Translations under genes and position numbers: made by a program
Part shown: in pieces, positions 10,355 to 21,269 of the stretch
How positions within the stretch are numbered: the first letter of the stretch is position 1
Layout of the letters: each line of letters starts with the position of its first letter
The notes under the pieces: model-generated
Databases searched by the model: none
Told to the model about the DNA's origin: nothing
What the model saw: only the letters and a program-made list of their open reading frames with translations
Assembly (NCBI GenBank): GCA_027922465.2
Contig: BQMF02000003.1
Location: 1,178,001-1,242,000 of the forward strand
From: Turritopsis dohrnii
Lineage: Eukaryota > Cnidaria > Hydrozoa > Anthoathecata > Oceaniidae
Direction of reading: 5' to 3'
Length of the DNA: 64,000 bases

Positions 10355-12100
10355 ATTAGAAAGACAAAATAGCAAAAGTATTGTTAAAATAGTTTTAACA
10401 CTCAAGGAACCTCTAGTTCTATGTAACAGTTTTCTCGTTTTGTATTCGAATTCGAAATCGTAATCGTAATCACACAAGTTATGGTTTCTTCTTGTAGTTG
10501 TTTGTTTTTCTCGTGGTTTTTGGATTGTTCTTGTGGTTTTTCGTAGTTTTTTTTCGAATAAAGAGGGTGGGGGGGGGGGGGGGGGGGGGGGGTTGATAAT
10601 AAAGTGGGGGTGAGGGTGGAAACTGTGGAAGTGAGATAAGGTTTGGCTTTTTCCTGCAAACACACTCTTATTAGAGAAGTCTTGTATAGTTATATATACT
10701 TTATATAGTATATACAAAAAAACAGTGTTTTGTGAGTCGATTTGTCGATTTGAGAAGAGAAATTCAATACATGATTATTATGTTTGCTTAAACGTCTAAT
10801 GAGTTATGATGAAATTGCAGTAGAGTACCATAATTACAGTTGTTTCGAATTCACTTTATATATATTATAACATTCACAATTTGTTCGAGTCCGCACTTGT
10901 TTTCAACGATCCAAATGCCAGTAGCAGTACGCCGGAATTTTAAGAAAACAATGTACGTATAATTTACAGACCAAACATTTTGAGAATTTGGAAGAAAAAA
11001 GTAATAATAGTAAGAAATACAGTCGAGATCTACTTTTTCCCAAAATTTCGCCTCGCCTCGCGCCACCACAGCCGTAATTAAACAGTTCTCGGCTTTGCCG
11101 TGACCTGAATAAAATAAAATAAAGGTTACAATTGTATATTAAGTATTAGAAATAAGTAAATCGGCCTAAAAGTAGGAATTAAGGGGATAAAGCAAAAATT
11201 AAATTAAAGGGAAGCACCTCTAAAATGAAAACGGAAAAAATTTGAGCGAAATATGTCACTGTGTAGAAACTGAAAATCAAAAGTAAGCCAAATGCAGAGG
11301 ATTAGTGAAAACTGAGTGGATAGAAAATCACATATTGTAGGAGAATTACAATTATCCCATACAATTACTCCATGCCAGAGACATTGAAAATTGAATTATA
11401 AGTGAAAGTATACAAAAAAAATATAAAAGATAAAATATATAAAGAATATATAAAAAATATATAAGAGATGAAATGACTGCCCCATTGAAACTAAACATTT
11501 TCCTTCCAATTTCAGTTCGTACTTTGGGTAACTTCAGATATTTTCCTTTGCCTCGAGTGTTAAATATGACCGTTTAGCTATTATAAAATTCCTGTCCGGG
11601 TCGGTCTATAATTTTTGAACCGTAAACAAAAATCACTCAAAATTTCATACAGTGCTAGACCTTGACGTACTCTATGAACTGAAACTATTTTTGATACAAA
11701 AAATTTTCACCAGCCGCCATTGTTAGTTTTATTGAAACGCGTTAAAATTCTTGAACAAAAATAACAACTGAAGCCTCTGTAAAACAAGTTTAAATATTGT
11801 TAACTCCTTTGTCTTAGTTTTAGGTCATCCATAAAACTAAGATGAATGAATGTGAAAAATTTCAAGAAGAACGGATAAGCGGTTGTGAAATGACAGCCCG
11901 ACCAAAAAGAGCGAATCGTAAAAAATGCTAAAAATTAGTTAAAAATCGCAATATGAAAATACCAAAATAAATTGATCAAAACTAAATCAAATGTGTCTAT
12001 ACGTTATTCACACATACCATAACCATAAGAAGTACCTTCTTTTTGAATATTTAAGTCATTTTTTTCTTATTAGCTATGTCTGAGAATTTTACGACGCTTT
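10355..12100. other. Non-coding, with a poly-G tract
   Basis: A G-rich run (about 24 G, 10569-10592) makes artificial poly-proline ORFs on the minus strand; these are not genes. The rest is AT-rich. The left edge of the TTAA transposon that ends at 15354 must lie somewhere here, but I could not find its matching inverted end. Confidence 0.5.
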
Positions 12101-12130
12101 TTTTGCGGTGACATTGCTTTGTAGACTTAT

Positions 12131-14944
12131 AACCGCTTCCTTCCCAAATTTACCGCACCACACAATTTCTTCATATGTACCCCTGGTTCGACATTTAGTG
12201 CTTCCATTGTATCCAAAGCAGCCTTCTGTCCATAATTGAAATGGCTGATAGCATCATATATGTTGCAAAACACAATGTATTAAGCCCAACATGTGTAGAT
12301 TTAGGAACATGGTTCCAAATGGTGCTGTTGAATGACTCGTTGGCATTTTGTGTCTTCCCGTGCAGACATTTCTTCAACATTGACTGTTTACAGAGATCAG
12401 TGTACACTGGCAAAATTGCTTTTCGAAGATCCAAAGGCAGTTCACCTTTAGATTTATATAACATGGTGTTGTTTAGTTGGTCAAGCTGGTACTGGCACCA
12501 AGAATCACTTGCTTTTGGACACGACTTATGATATCCAGCAACATGGTACATTGACCCGAGACAAGCTTTCCTCATTGCATCTAGGTTTCCAACATTTTGC
12601 CTGAGAGCAATACCAAAATAGTTCTGCAAAGTGTCTATTTTGGCATCAGTTAATCTTCCTCTACCTCCTAAAGCTTTGGTGTTTTTCTTTAATTTGCGTA
12701 AACGACAGCCAACACGTTTTTGGTAATGACCGACACACTCAAACTTTGTAACGGTTTTACCCGTATAAATGTTCTCAACAGAAGAAAGTGCCTTGCTATC
12801 GCCATCTCCATAGAAAGAAGTATAACAAAGTCCATGTTTCTAAACAGATCTTTCAAAAATGTTAACAGCTCCGGTAGATTCCATTGCCGGTGAGGATCTA
12901 GTGTAATTCAAGTTATACTTGTGTGACAGCTTCCATGCATTGTACTGCACTGGATCAGATTTTGATACTCTTTCCATACTAGTACAACCCTTGCATGATT
13001 TGGAACGAATAGCCACATCAAGAACTATCCCTGTATCAACAGAGATAGCAGTGGTAACACCAAGCGTAGATGAAAAACCTTTTCGCTGCCAAGTACCATC
13101 AACCGAAACACCAACCTCAGCGCTTTCATTATTTCCACGTAAAAAGGCTGCAGCATCAGACATACTCTTTTCAGCAACAGTTTTTGATGCTTTTTTAATT
13201 CTGTTTGCCATATTGTCATAGCTACTGGAAGTCATTGGTGGTGGCATGTTCAAATAACCACATAATTTAGATATAAGTGAGTGTCCTACACCAATACTAC
13301 GAAAACCGTAGACAGCTCTCACATTGACTTTCATTGTTTTCATTCCTCTGCCTTTAACATCATTACTTGTAGAAACCTCATTGGATGTATGAAATTCCTG
13401 AATAAATGAGCAGGAACTACAATGAATTTTTAAAAAACTAGAAAGTACCCTTTTCTTTTCAACGACATCTGTCAATTCAAGGGATGTGTTAAAACAGCTC
13501 GGACACGCCAACAATGACGAAATATTGTTCAAGATTGTTAAGGTGGGACAGTACAGTCAATTTTTTTGGCATCATTTTGCTTTAAAAGACAATAACTTCT
13601 GATCTCTTCATGAAATGAATTTGATTATATAATTGGAAATTTGGTAGGGTGGTTCAAAATTGTAAATTACATACAATGACCAATGGAATTTTTGAAACAA
13701 TACAGGGGGTAACAGCTGAAAAAAGTGAAAAAATTGAATAAAAAATAAAAAAACTGTTTAGAAAAATTTTCCATTGGTTGTTGTATGCATCTTAGTATGA
13801 GAAACAAGCACTGAAAATTTGAAGTGATTAGCTCAAATACAACTCAAGTTATGGTCTGCAGACTAAATGATCACCCCCGGATTTACATTTTGAGAAAAAT
13901 GACAAAATAAAATGGTATAGTATAAAAACAGACATAACGCTTCACAAAAACTTCAAAACTTTCACATCTTTGTCATGTACAAATGTAATCTTTAATACTG
14001 ATTGTTCCGAATTATCTATTTTATCAAATTTTGCTGTATTTTGCTCCTTTGTTTGGTGTTGAACCAATGATGTGGAAGTTTTTCGTTTACGGTTTCTAAG
14101 CGTAATCGGGGCAGTTGAATCTCGCTTAGTCTTTTTCTTTGATGATGTGTTTGAATCTTTTTGATTTTTAAGTTGTATCAACCTCTTAGCTGCATTTTGC
14201 ATTAAAGTCTCTGCTATTTCAGTAGATGTTTTCTTTAATGAGTTTGTTATTAGTTGTCTAAAATAAACAAGAATATTGCAAGAAAGTCTAAAAGTAAGCC
14301 TCTTTCTTCAAAACAATCAAAATCTAAGTCAAATGATGCCAGTCAACCATAGCACACACCATCACCTGAACCAAATATGATATTTTATGATAATTTGGCG
14401 TAAAGTGGGCGTGTGGGTGAAATTTTTTTTACAAAAAACCGTATGGTTTGCCAAGAAAGTCCCTAGCAACCAAAATATCAACCCCGTTACTAAGGATACT
14501 AGATGCACCTAGCCTTGACAAAATTGAAATTTTGAGGCTTTAACTATAGTACCTTGTTCTAGGATGGCTAATGAGACTTTTTGAGGAAAAAACGAGAAAA
14601 TCAATATTTTCATGACTGGGCCCTATTTTGACTGTACTGTCCCACCTTAAGTCAATCAGTCTAAATCCTGATGAAGAAGGATGATTCAGATGAGATTCAT
14701 CAACATCAATAATTTTTGCTACAGAAGCAGTTTGACTTTGTTGAATTGGATCATTGATCACACTATTTTCTTCAGTGACAAGTGGCTGATCAGTAGTGTC
14801 AGTGGCGTTGTTATGACTTTTTTTAGTGAGTTTTTTTCCTTTATTTGGGTTTCTTCTTTTCTTGCTGTACCTTTTCTTACTACTATGTTTTGTATAACAT
14901 CCTGCATCACCTTTATCTCTTGTTCTTTCTTCCTTCTTCTCCAT
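12131..14944 (-). pseudogene. Mutator-like (PF20700-type) transposase, broken, split by a nested element
   Basis: Coding runs from 14944 to about 14649, is interrupted by the element 13542-14646, then continues from about 13540 to 12131. Removing the insert with one TTAA restores the frame across GFRLID-L-T-I-L-N-N. In order: a basic N-terminus; two CxxC pairs (ACPSC, HCSSC); S-V-D-G-T-W (first catalytic Asp, about 13100); G-D-G-D-S-K (second Asp, about 12800); H-G-K-T-Q-N-A-N-E-S-F-N (likely catalytic Glu, about 12350); and a basic tail. Breaks: an in-frame TAG at 12840-12842 just after N-I-F-E-R-S, a 2-base insertion near 12270 that shifts the end, and a TAA at 12131 before K-K-R-R-K. The transposase would excise DNA by a DDE mechanism. 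Relation to a TTAA-target group (Kolobok-like) is inferred from the targets. Confidence 0.72.
13542..14646. mobile_element. TTAA-target TIR element nested in a transposase ORF
   Basis: Both ends are GGTGGGACAGTACAGTCAA (19 bp, inverted), flanked by TTAA at 13538-13541 and 14647-14650. Length 1,105 bp. It holds a Lys/Arg/Ser-rich 86-codon minus ORF (13942-14202) of unknown nature and otherwise no transposase, so it is non-autonomous. The flanking reading frame proves the exact insertion point. Confidence 0.88.
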
Positions 14945-15329
14945 ATAAAAAAAATCCAGTTTTCAATATTCACTTTTCAATCAGTTCAATTTATAAATCA
15001 AATTCTGGATTGGTACTTCAAAGTATAGCCAAAAACTATACGAAAAGGTATAAATTACAGACCACAGAACTTAGGACAAAAAAAGGCCATAAAATGACCG
15101 TTTTTTCATTTTAAAGAGGGAAGGGTAAAGAAACAACGTAAAAAATGTCCAAAAAATAAAATATTTTTTTACTAGTAGGTGTCACAAAATGTTATATTTC
15201 TCAAAATTTATTAACTTTTAAGGGGAAAAAAGTTCAGAATCAAAAACTACGATCAATTTTGGACAAGAAAGATGTATTATTTGCCTATTTTGGAAAAAAT
15301 AATTTTTTTAAAAAATTTTCTTTGAAAAC

Positions 15330-15354
15330 TCAATTTGATTATAGGGACTCCACC
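15330..15354. repeat. Right inverted end of the outer TTAA transposon
   Basis: Read inwards on the minus strand this is TTAA (15355-15358) then GGTGGAGTCCCTATAATC. It has the same TTAA-GG-start design as the elements at 13542, 17614 and 49944, and lies about 410 bp upstream of the transposase ATG. The partner end on the left was not found, so the element's extent is uncertain. Confidence 0.5.
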
Positions 15355-15990
15355 TTAAGGAAATATATTATACCATGTCTTGTTTAAATAAAGTTAACTC
15401 CAGTTATATTGATGCTAGAAAGATGGTTTAAAAAGCATTTTGACCCATATTAATTTTGCCAAACTATTAAATAAATATTTTTCCAAACAAATTCCTACGG
15501 TCAGCAGGGAAATTCAAAATGGCGTTTTTTATGAAAAAAACGTAATTTCTCACCATTTTGTTAACATATTGGACAATGAATATGATTTATATAGCTAAAA
15601 ACTATGCAGAAGTCTCTTAAATGATAAGTGCAAAACAAAACATCACCATTTGAAAAAATTTCAGTTGCAAAAAGATCAAAATGGCGGATTTTCAGCCAAA
15701 AAATATGTATGTTTTGGAAAAACCGCTATTTTCTCTTCAACATTACAAAAACCCTACAAATAGCTTCGTTTAAATGTTTAGAAGATCAGAAAATAAAAAT
15801 TTTTGATTTTGAGTTTGAAAAAATTTCAATATGGCGGATGTTTTACTCAAAAAACGTGTTTTTTTATCAAATTTGTGCTTATTTCATGTTATTTTTTCTG
15901 TAAGTATTCTACATCAAATGACACTTTCTAATATTAATCAAAGTTTTGAAAAATAAATAATTCGGTTTGAGAAAGTTGATAATGGTAGAA
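15355..15990. other. Non-coding, with an AAATGGCG-type repeated phrase
   Basis: No convincing gene. Phrases like caaaatggcg(g/t)(a/t)tttt and aatatggcggatgtttt recur at about 15517, 15678 and 15829, each followed by an A-rich tract ending in aaaa(a/c)gt or aaatatgt. Probably part of a decayed transposon. Confidence 0.45.
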
Positions 15991-16059
15991 ATTATGCAAA
16001 AAACGATGTACTTTTTCCAGAAATCTATAAATTTGCTAAGATATAGAAAAGGTTGGAAT

Positions 16060-16600
16060 CTAGCTGTTCATCTTCATCTTCGTCTATGTCATTTATCTCA
16101 TCTTCGGTAATGTAACACTTTAAGAAAAGGTGAGAAAAATTGGTAAAATTGTGATTGGATTACCCATCTAATAGACATTTCCCGAGTTTATTTTTTATCA
16201 AGCTCCGCCTCGTTTTCGCAATGGTTAATATGGTAACGAAATGTCACGGGACTCATTTCAGTAATGTGCAATAAGTGTAATAATTGTGATAGTGTTAATG
16301 ATTGAGCACAAGAGATTCGGTTGTCATAGTAACGCAATTGAAGACGAGGCGGAGTGTGATAAAAAATAAACTCGGGAAAGGTCTATTGGTTTGTGAAAAT
16401 GTGTCTCTTCATATGTATCTATAAGTTTTGACAGAAAGTTTTTACCCACTCGACTGTTTTTACAATCACCACAACAATTTTTACATGCTACAGCACAGGG
16501 CAATCCATGCTTCTTACAAGAACAATTTGCGGATGAGCAGCCGCAGCGAACAAACTTCAAGATGTTATCTGGACCACATTTGGTTGCGTTGCATTAGAAA
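16060..16600 (-). pseudogene. CXC (tesmin/TSO1-like) domain gene fragment, split by a MITE
   Basis: Minus strand, 16597 to about 16400, encodes a Cys-rich stretch: C-G-P-D-N-I-L-K-F-V-R-C-G-C then C-x-C-K-K-H-G-L-P-C, C-K-N-C-C-G-D-C-K-N-S. This is the C-x-C...C-x-C-x4-G-x2-C pattern of CXC (CRC) domains, which in many invertebrates cap transposon-linked ORFs. The frame is stopped by TAA just upstream of this stretch. The MITE at 16173-16384 cuts it, and beyond it the minus strand resumes with an acidic stretch (T-E-D-E-I-N-D-I-D-E-D-E-D-E, about 16118-16070), which fits the acidic tail of the same gene. A DNA-binding role is known for CXC domains; here only a relic remains. Confidence 0.55.
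16173..16384. mobile_element. MITE with TTTCCCG ends, copy 2
   Basis: Ends agacatttcccgagtttatt / aataaactcgggaaaggtct with inner CCGCCTCGTTTTCGCAA and ACGAGGCGGAGT arms. The centre matches the element at 6861-7096 in reverse. It interrupts a CXC-domain fragment. Non-coding. Confidence 0.72.
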
Positions 16601-17200
16601 ACTATACACGTGCACATTGAACGGGAAAAACGGATATCTTTCGCACGAATACTTATTTTTTCTGGAAACATTAAAACAATGAGTAAATCTTAAGTACTCA
16701 GAGCATTTGCACCAAATTAAATGCACTCCTGCTTCCATCTTCCTCCTTTCTAAAGATACTTCAATTCCTTACCTCAACTTTCACCTTTCCCCGCTTGTAA
16801 CAGCAATTCATGGAAGTGTTTCTTCGTTTTTTATATAATTTTTTTTAAATTTAAGATCTTCTACACCTTTCTAATTCACCTTGTGTCTTGATTGGAAATA
16901 TTAGCTACATTAATACATTGATAAGCGCCCTTTCATCTCTCAGATAATATGTTGCTCATGATCTTCAATATTGTCATGTCGGATCTCTGTGAGCTACATA
17001 TACAGATTTATTGTAACGTTGAATCGTGCAAGTACGTTTAACTTGTTAAATTGATAATAATAAAGATATGAGAAAAATAACAATTTGTCAATATCCATTC
17101 GTCACGAAATTACGAGATTGTGATTACGAAATTACGAGAAACGAGTCTTGATATATATATACCAAGTATAAAACATAGAAAACACAGATATCTTATTCAC
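16601..17200. other. Non-coding, AT-rich
   Basis: No gene or clear element seen. Confidence 0.5.
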
Positions 17201-17268
17201 AATATTTCGACTTTGCTAGGTGTCTTTATCTTTTTCACGATAAAGACACATAGCAAAGTCGAAATATT
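17201..17268. repeat. Strong hairpin
   Basis: Arm aatatttcgactttgctagg continues to ...gtctttatc (17230); an 8-base loop; then the exact complement from 17239 to 17268 apart from one mismatch. 30-bp arms. Flanked on both sides by ataccaagta (about 17159 and 17294). It may be a foldback element or a transcribed stem-loop; nothing shows which. Confidence 0.7.
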
Positions 17269-17613
17269 ACTGCTGACTTAAACGTTTTATATATACCAAG
17301 TATTTTCTCATCGCTCACGTAGGCGCTGCTGTTCAAGGATATTCTATAGCCTCATGTGTGGTTATGTTCTTGTTCAAATTCCCAGTATCCTCAAAGTCAC
17401 AAAAGCCATAGCAACCATCATTTTCGGTCGCTAGTATCTCCTGAAAATATTTTAATTAAAAGCTCCTTGAGATTCTTGAATTACTCGGTGTAATCGAACG
17501 TTTTCCCTTTTTTCATACTTTTCGATTCAAGCTTGTTTTTGTATGTTGTAACCGTGTCTGATTCTTCATTCATTCTCTTCATCCATTCTCTTCATCGCAT
17601 TTTGAAGCTTAAG

Positions 17614-18512
17614 GATAGTCCATACCCTCCTAAGCATGATTTCAGTTTTTCCCTGATAATTTGAAATGTGTTGATTTTTTCTTATCAAAAGTATATATTT
17701 TCTGAATCCTTATATAATTATCTGTCTAATGATCCATATTTTGTTTATTAAAAATGAAAAGGACAGGAATTAGAAGAAAAAAAGTAAAATTTAGAACGCA
17801 TTCAATTAAAAAGTTCCAACTCCCCTCCATTACACTTTTTTTTCAAACAAATTGCACTTTTGAAATCCATGATCATTTGTCGAAAAAAGTTTGCCACAGT
17901 TTTTTTTAAAACTCATTACTTCCAAAAATATAAAGCTTTTTGTTCATGACCCTATGAAAACGTTGATTCTTTAACTTCAACTCTCCCTCACGGGGCGAAT
18001 TCTGATTCTTTTCAAAATATGTGGCAAACTTTTTTGCGCAAAGGCCAACTGAACAAAATGAAAAAACCCGCATGGTTATATCTCGTTCACAAGGGGAGTT
18101 GGAACTCTTTAAATGTTGGTCATCAAGCTAAAATTACTTTCAGAGAAAATCACATTTAAAGATTTTTTCTTCTTCCATCGCTTGTGTAAACAAAATTGAA
18201 TAGCGATCAAATTCTATTGTGAATGTGAGATGTTGGAATGTATGAAAAGTTAGAAAACTATCTCATTGAATAATGATAGTGTGTATAATTATAAAGAAAA
18301 CCACCTGGTTTTATTTTTAAGGATAATAAAGCGAGATTAATTACTTGTGTAAACAAAGATTTTTTTGCCTTTTGGTTTTTGCTAATAACTCCATAATTAT
18401 TTGGAATTTTAAAATTCTGATTGCAGAATCTGTTTTTAAATAAAAAATTGAAAGGAAATATTGAAAAAAATTTTTTTTCAAAAAAATTCACCTCGGAGGG
18501 TATGGACTATCC
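17614..18512. mobile_element. TTAA-target non-autonomous TIR element
   Basis: Both ends are GGATAGTCCATACCCTCC (18 bp, inverted), flanked by TTAA at 17610-17613 and 18513-18516. 899 bp. No transposase. It carries a second TTAA-bounded inverted-repeat element inside (17810-18108). Confidence 0.85.
17810..18108. mobile_element. TTAA-bounded MITE nested inside another TTAA element
   Basis: Left aaagttccaactcccct after TTAA (17806-17809); right aggggagttggaactct before TTAA (18109-18112). One mismatch in 17 bases. About 300 bp. Non-coding. Confidence 0.68.
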
Positions 18513-18920
18513 TTAAGAGAATGTAAAATGTCAGTAATTCATTATTGAAGTAGAAACTGTTTTTCAATCAAGCATGAATTCATTTTCTGGCAGTTTAACA
18601 ACGGGTAACGGACACTTCATTTAAATCCAAGTTCCTGCGGATTTCTGCCCGTCTATGTTTCTACGATGCGTTTTTTAGTAAGAGACAAAAATTAACTAAG
18701 AAACAGCGCAGCCAGATCAAGGTAGTTGAAGCATGGATCTTTTAATATATCAGATTGAGCGGAGATTTCATGAGTAGATAGTAAGTTTTTTTATTACCGA
18801 AAACCTATATAATTTAAACAACTTTTACATCGGTTGGATTTTTGCTACTTAAAATGTGTTTCCCCACCTCTGGCGCTATCTCTGTCTGGATTTGCAGATG
18901 AATAAGTTGGAACCGGTAAT

Positions 18921-19119
18921 AGATCTTTAGTTTCCGTTTAAACGCGTTTAACGGCACTTTTGATTCAAACTGCTTCTATTTATTGTTTCGGGAAATTGAT
19001 AATAATAGAGAGTATTATGAAATTATAAAGTAATAAAATCAGTGAAGCACTATAAAAACGGGGTTAAATATCAAACTCAGCCACAATACGGTGCTTAAAC
19101 GGAAATTCCGAAAAGGTCT
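18921..19119. mobile_element. MITE with AGACCTTTnCGGAAATT ends, copy 1
   Basis: Left agatctttagtttccgttta, right taaacggaaattccgaaaag then gtct. It contains aaatcagtga(a/t) and ccacaa phrases also found in the copy at 39813-40046. Non-coding. Confidence 0.6.
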
Positions 19120-19186
19120 GTTACGTTTGTGAAGTCATTCTATCCATTTTCCTGGAGTACGTATTTCTGAGAATACTTAGTCATAT

Positions 19187-19301
19187 CCCCAGTAGGCAAA
19201 ATCGTCAGAAAGTCACAGCGTCGAAGAGCATTTCCATTGAAACAATTCGTAGACTTCTATAGAAATATATTCCTCCAAAGTGACAAATTTGCCAACTGGG
19301 G
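19187..19301. mobile_element. About 120-bp MITE (CCCAG...CTGGG), copy a
   Basis: Ends ccccagtaggcaaaa / aaatttgccaactgggg are inverted. It carries tcacagcgtcgaagagcatt and ttctatagaaatata in order, the reverse of the copy at 26915-27034. Confidence 0.68.
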
Positions 19302-19599
19302 TCAATCTCCGTGTAAAATATGAATGTATATTTAAATGCTTGTAACTGATGATGACTTTGTTGTTTTTTTTGTTTGTTTTTTTTACTAGCACTTCATCCT
19401 GTTGACTGTTTGTAATGAGACGATAGTGTTTATTATAAAGAGCATCTTGTATTATATTCTGTTTCGTGTTATGTCGTACGTTAAACTTTTATTGTCAGTT
19501 CTTATTATTGAAAAACAACCACACTGGGAGTTGTTAGTCCTTGGGCTTCAACCGGAAAGGTTGGTCTTCCGCCCGCTTACTGCAACTATTAGTTGACTT

Positions 19600-19750
19600 A
19601 CCGCCAGACATACGTATAGCATTGCTCATACTTGCCCGAACGCCAGTGTGCAGTCAGCCGATGGCTCCTAATGGGTTTATACGCTACTTAGACAGGTTAC
19701 AGCGGTCGCACTCAAAGGCACTAACCACTACACCATCACTGCAATAGCTT
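19600..19750 (-). repeat. tRNA-derived SINE-like repeat
   Basis: On the minus strand it starts gcagtgatggtgtagtggtt agtgcc, which fits a tRNA A-box region, and continues with a G/C-richer body than its surroundings. The B-box is degraded. Type uncertain. Confidence 0.5.
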
Positions 19751-20053
19751 TCCAAAAGTTCTCTAAAATTTATCAGTGGCAGTTAAATGTCTTCAAAAGT
19801 TAAGCTTACATCCCCATAAATACGAATGCTCGTACAGATAGAGGAAGCCAACGTTAGCTAAGGCGACCCACTTGGGTATTAATGTCTGACTTATTGCTAG
19901 CGGTATTAGAGATTTCGCTTATTTTTCGCGCTATAATAACAACTATATGGCAGTTATTTTTGTGGTTGTCCTACCATTTAATTTTATACTTGGTTAATAT
20001 GTAATCAGAGGTTACGTATAAACTTCATTGACTTCATTGCCTTTCCTTGGTAG

Positions 20054-20953
20054 CTACGATGGCCCTGAAGGCTCATATGCACCCACAAAAAAATGTGCCA
20101 CGCGTAGAATTTTTTGGGCTACGCATAGAATATTTTGGCCTACGCATAGATTTTTTTGTGTTACGCATAGCTTTTTTGGGTTACGCATAAATCTTTTCTC
20201 TACGCAGATATTTTTGTGCTACACATTTATTTTTTACATTGTGGCACAAATACTTTTTTCATGTTTGTGTTTTTTGTTTGTTAGCGCAAAAAAAAAATCA
20301 ACAACCTATATCTAGTCCTTAATTTATGCTATTTAGTGTGTAATGTTACATGGTGCAGAAAGCAAAAAAGCGCGCTAAAAACATGGCAAGACTTGATGAG
20401 GAACGACGCACAGCGTTAAATTACGTTCTTAAATCTACATCCTCTCCAATAACACTAGAGTCGTTAGTAACTTTGTATTTTGGCCGAGGTTATACAAACG
20501 TAGAAATCATCTCCTTTCTAGCTGTCCAACACAACCATGTTATCAGCTTGTCAACATTAAAAAGGCTTTTAACTAGGCTTTGGTCTTAGGAGGAGATTTC
20601 AAAAAAGATGAAGAAAATAGAGAAGAGATAACTAAATCACTTCGTAGGCATGTGATCCACCATCATTATGCACATGGATGAGAATGCACGAAATTGTCAA
20701 CAATAATTGTCAACAATATACAGACCAGAATGGAAATGAGGTCGAAATAAATGCGGAGAACTTAACATAGAAAATAAATGCGCGTAACACAAACATTTAT
20801 GCGTAGCACAAAAACTTCTATGCGTAGCACAAAAAAGTATATGCGTAGCAAAAAAATTTATGCGTAACACAAAAAGTTTTATGTGTGGCACAAAAAAGTA
20901 TATGCGTAGCACATTTTTTTGTGCTCACGAATGAACCTTCAGGGCCATCGTAG
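20054..20953. mobile_element. TIR element with subterminal repeats and an integrase-type HTH remnant
   Basis: Ends CTACGATGGCCCTGAAGG / CCTTCAGGGCCATCGTAG are exact 18-bp inverted copies. On the left about six copies of a roughly 20-bp unit (tacgcatagattttttTgtg, variants) follow; on the right the same unit runs inverted (tatgcgtagcacaaaaa). Such subterminal arrays are typical transposase-binding sites. It holds an 80-codon fragment (20350-20589). It lies directly before a SINE. Confidence 0.82.
20350..20589 (+). pseudogene. N-terminal HTH fragment of an integrase-type transposase
   Basis: 79 codons. Residues 45-79 read Y-F-G-R-G-Y-T-N-V-E-I-I-S-F-L then H-N-H-V-I-S-L-S-T-L-K-R-L-L. This matches the helix-turn-helix (G-Y-[ST]-x2-E-I-x2-F-L...I-S-x-x-T-L-K-R) that precedes the integrase core in a group of animal DDE proteins. 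After the stop, the frame can be followed a little further with an indel (R-R-F-Q-K-D-E-E-N-R-E-E), then coding ends abruptly, so the catalytic core has been deleted. Non-functional as a transposase; assignment is by motif recognition. Confidence 0.6.
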
Positions 20954-21268
20954 GTAGCCTTGTGGTAGAGTGCTCGCTTCCTGTTCGGGAGGTCGCGGGT
21001 TCAATCCTCGACCGAGTCATGCCAGCGACTATAACAGCGTGAATCAATCCTCTCTGCTTAGCACTCAGCAAGAGAGTAGGAATGATGTCTAGGAGGGTGG
21101 TTGTCTAGTTGAGCGGTTCCTGTCATTACAGCTTCCGTAGCCCAAATGGGGGCTTTAAATGCTCTAGGACTTCCTTTGCAGGACCCTCATTGATAACAGT
21201 ACCTTAAGGAACACTGAAGAGGCTATCCTGGGTAAACATTCGTAAATAAATAAATAAATAAATAAACA
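20954..21268 (+). repeat. tRNA-derived SINE, copy 1
   Basis: tRNA-like head: gtagccttgtggtagagtgc (A-box TGGTAGAGTG) and gggttcaatcctcg (B-box GGTTCAATCC), then a non-tRNA body and an (aaat)n tail to 21268. A second copy lies reversed in the last ABCE1 intron (38750-38970). Confidence 0.82.
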
Positions 21269-21269
21269 C

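Noticed and set aside
10277..10717. Proline-rich ORFs on the minus strand
   Set aside because: The prolines come from reading through the poly-G tract at 10569-10592; no conserved feature either side.
11170..11225. Left end of the outer TTAA transposon (ttaaggggataaag, ttaaagggaagcac)
   Set aside because: Neither matches the right end (TTAA-GGTGGAGTCCC) beyond the first bases.
20954..21025. Possible tRNA gene
   Set aside because: A-box and B-box are present, but there is no good cloverleaf, and the same sequence with a body and (aaat)n tail recurs at 38750-38970, so it is a SINE.
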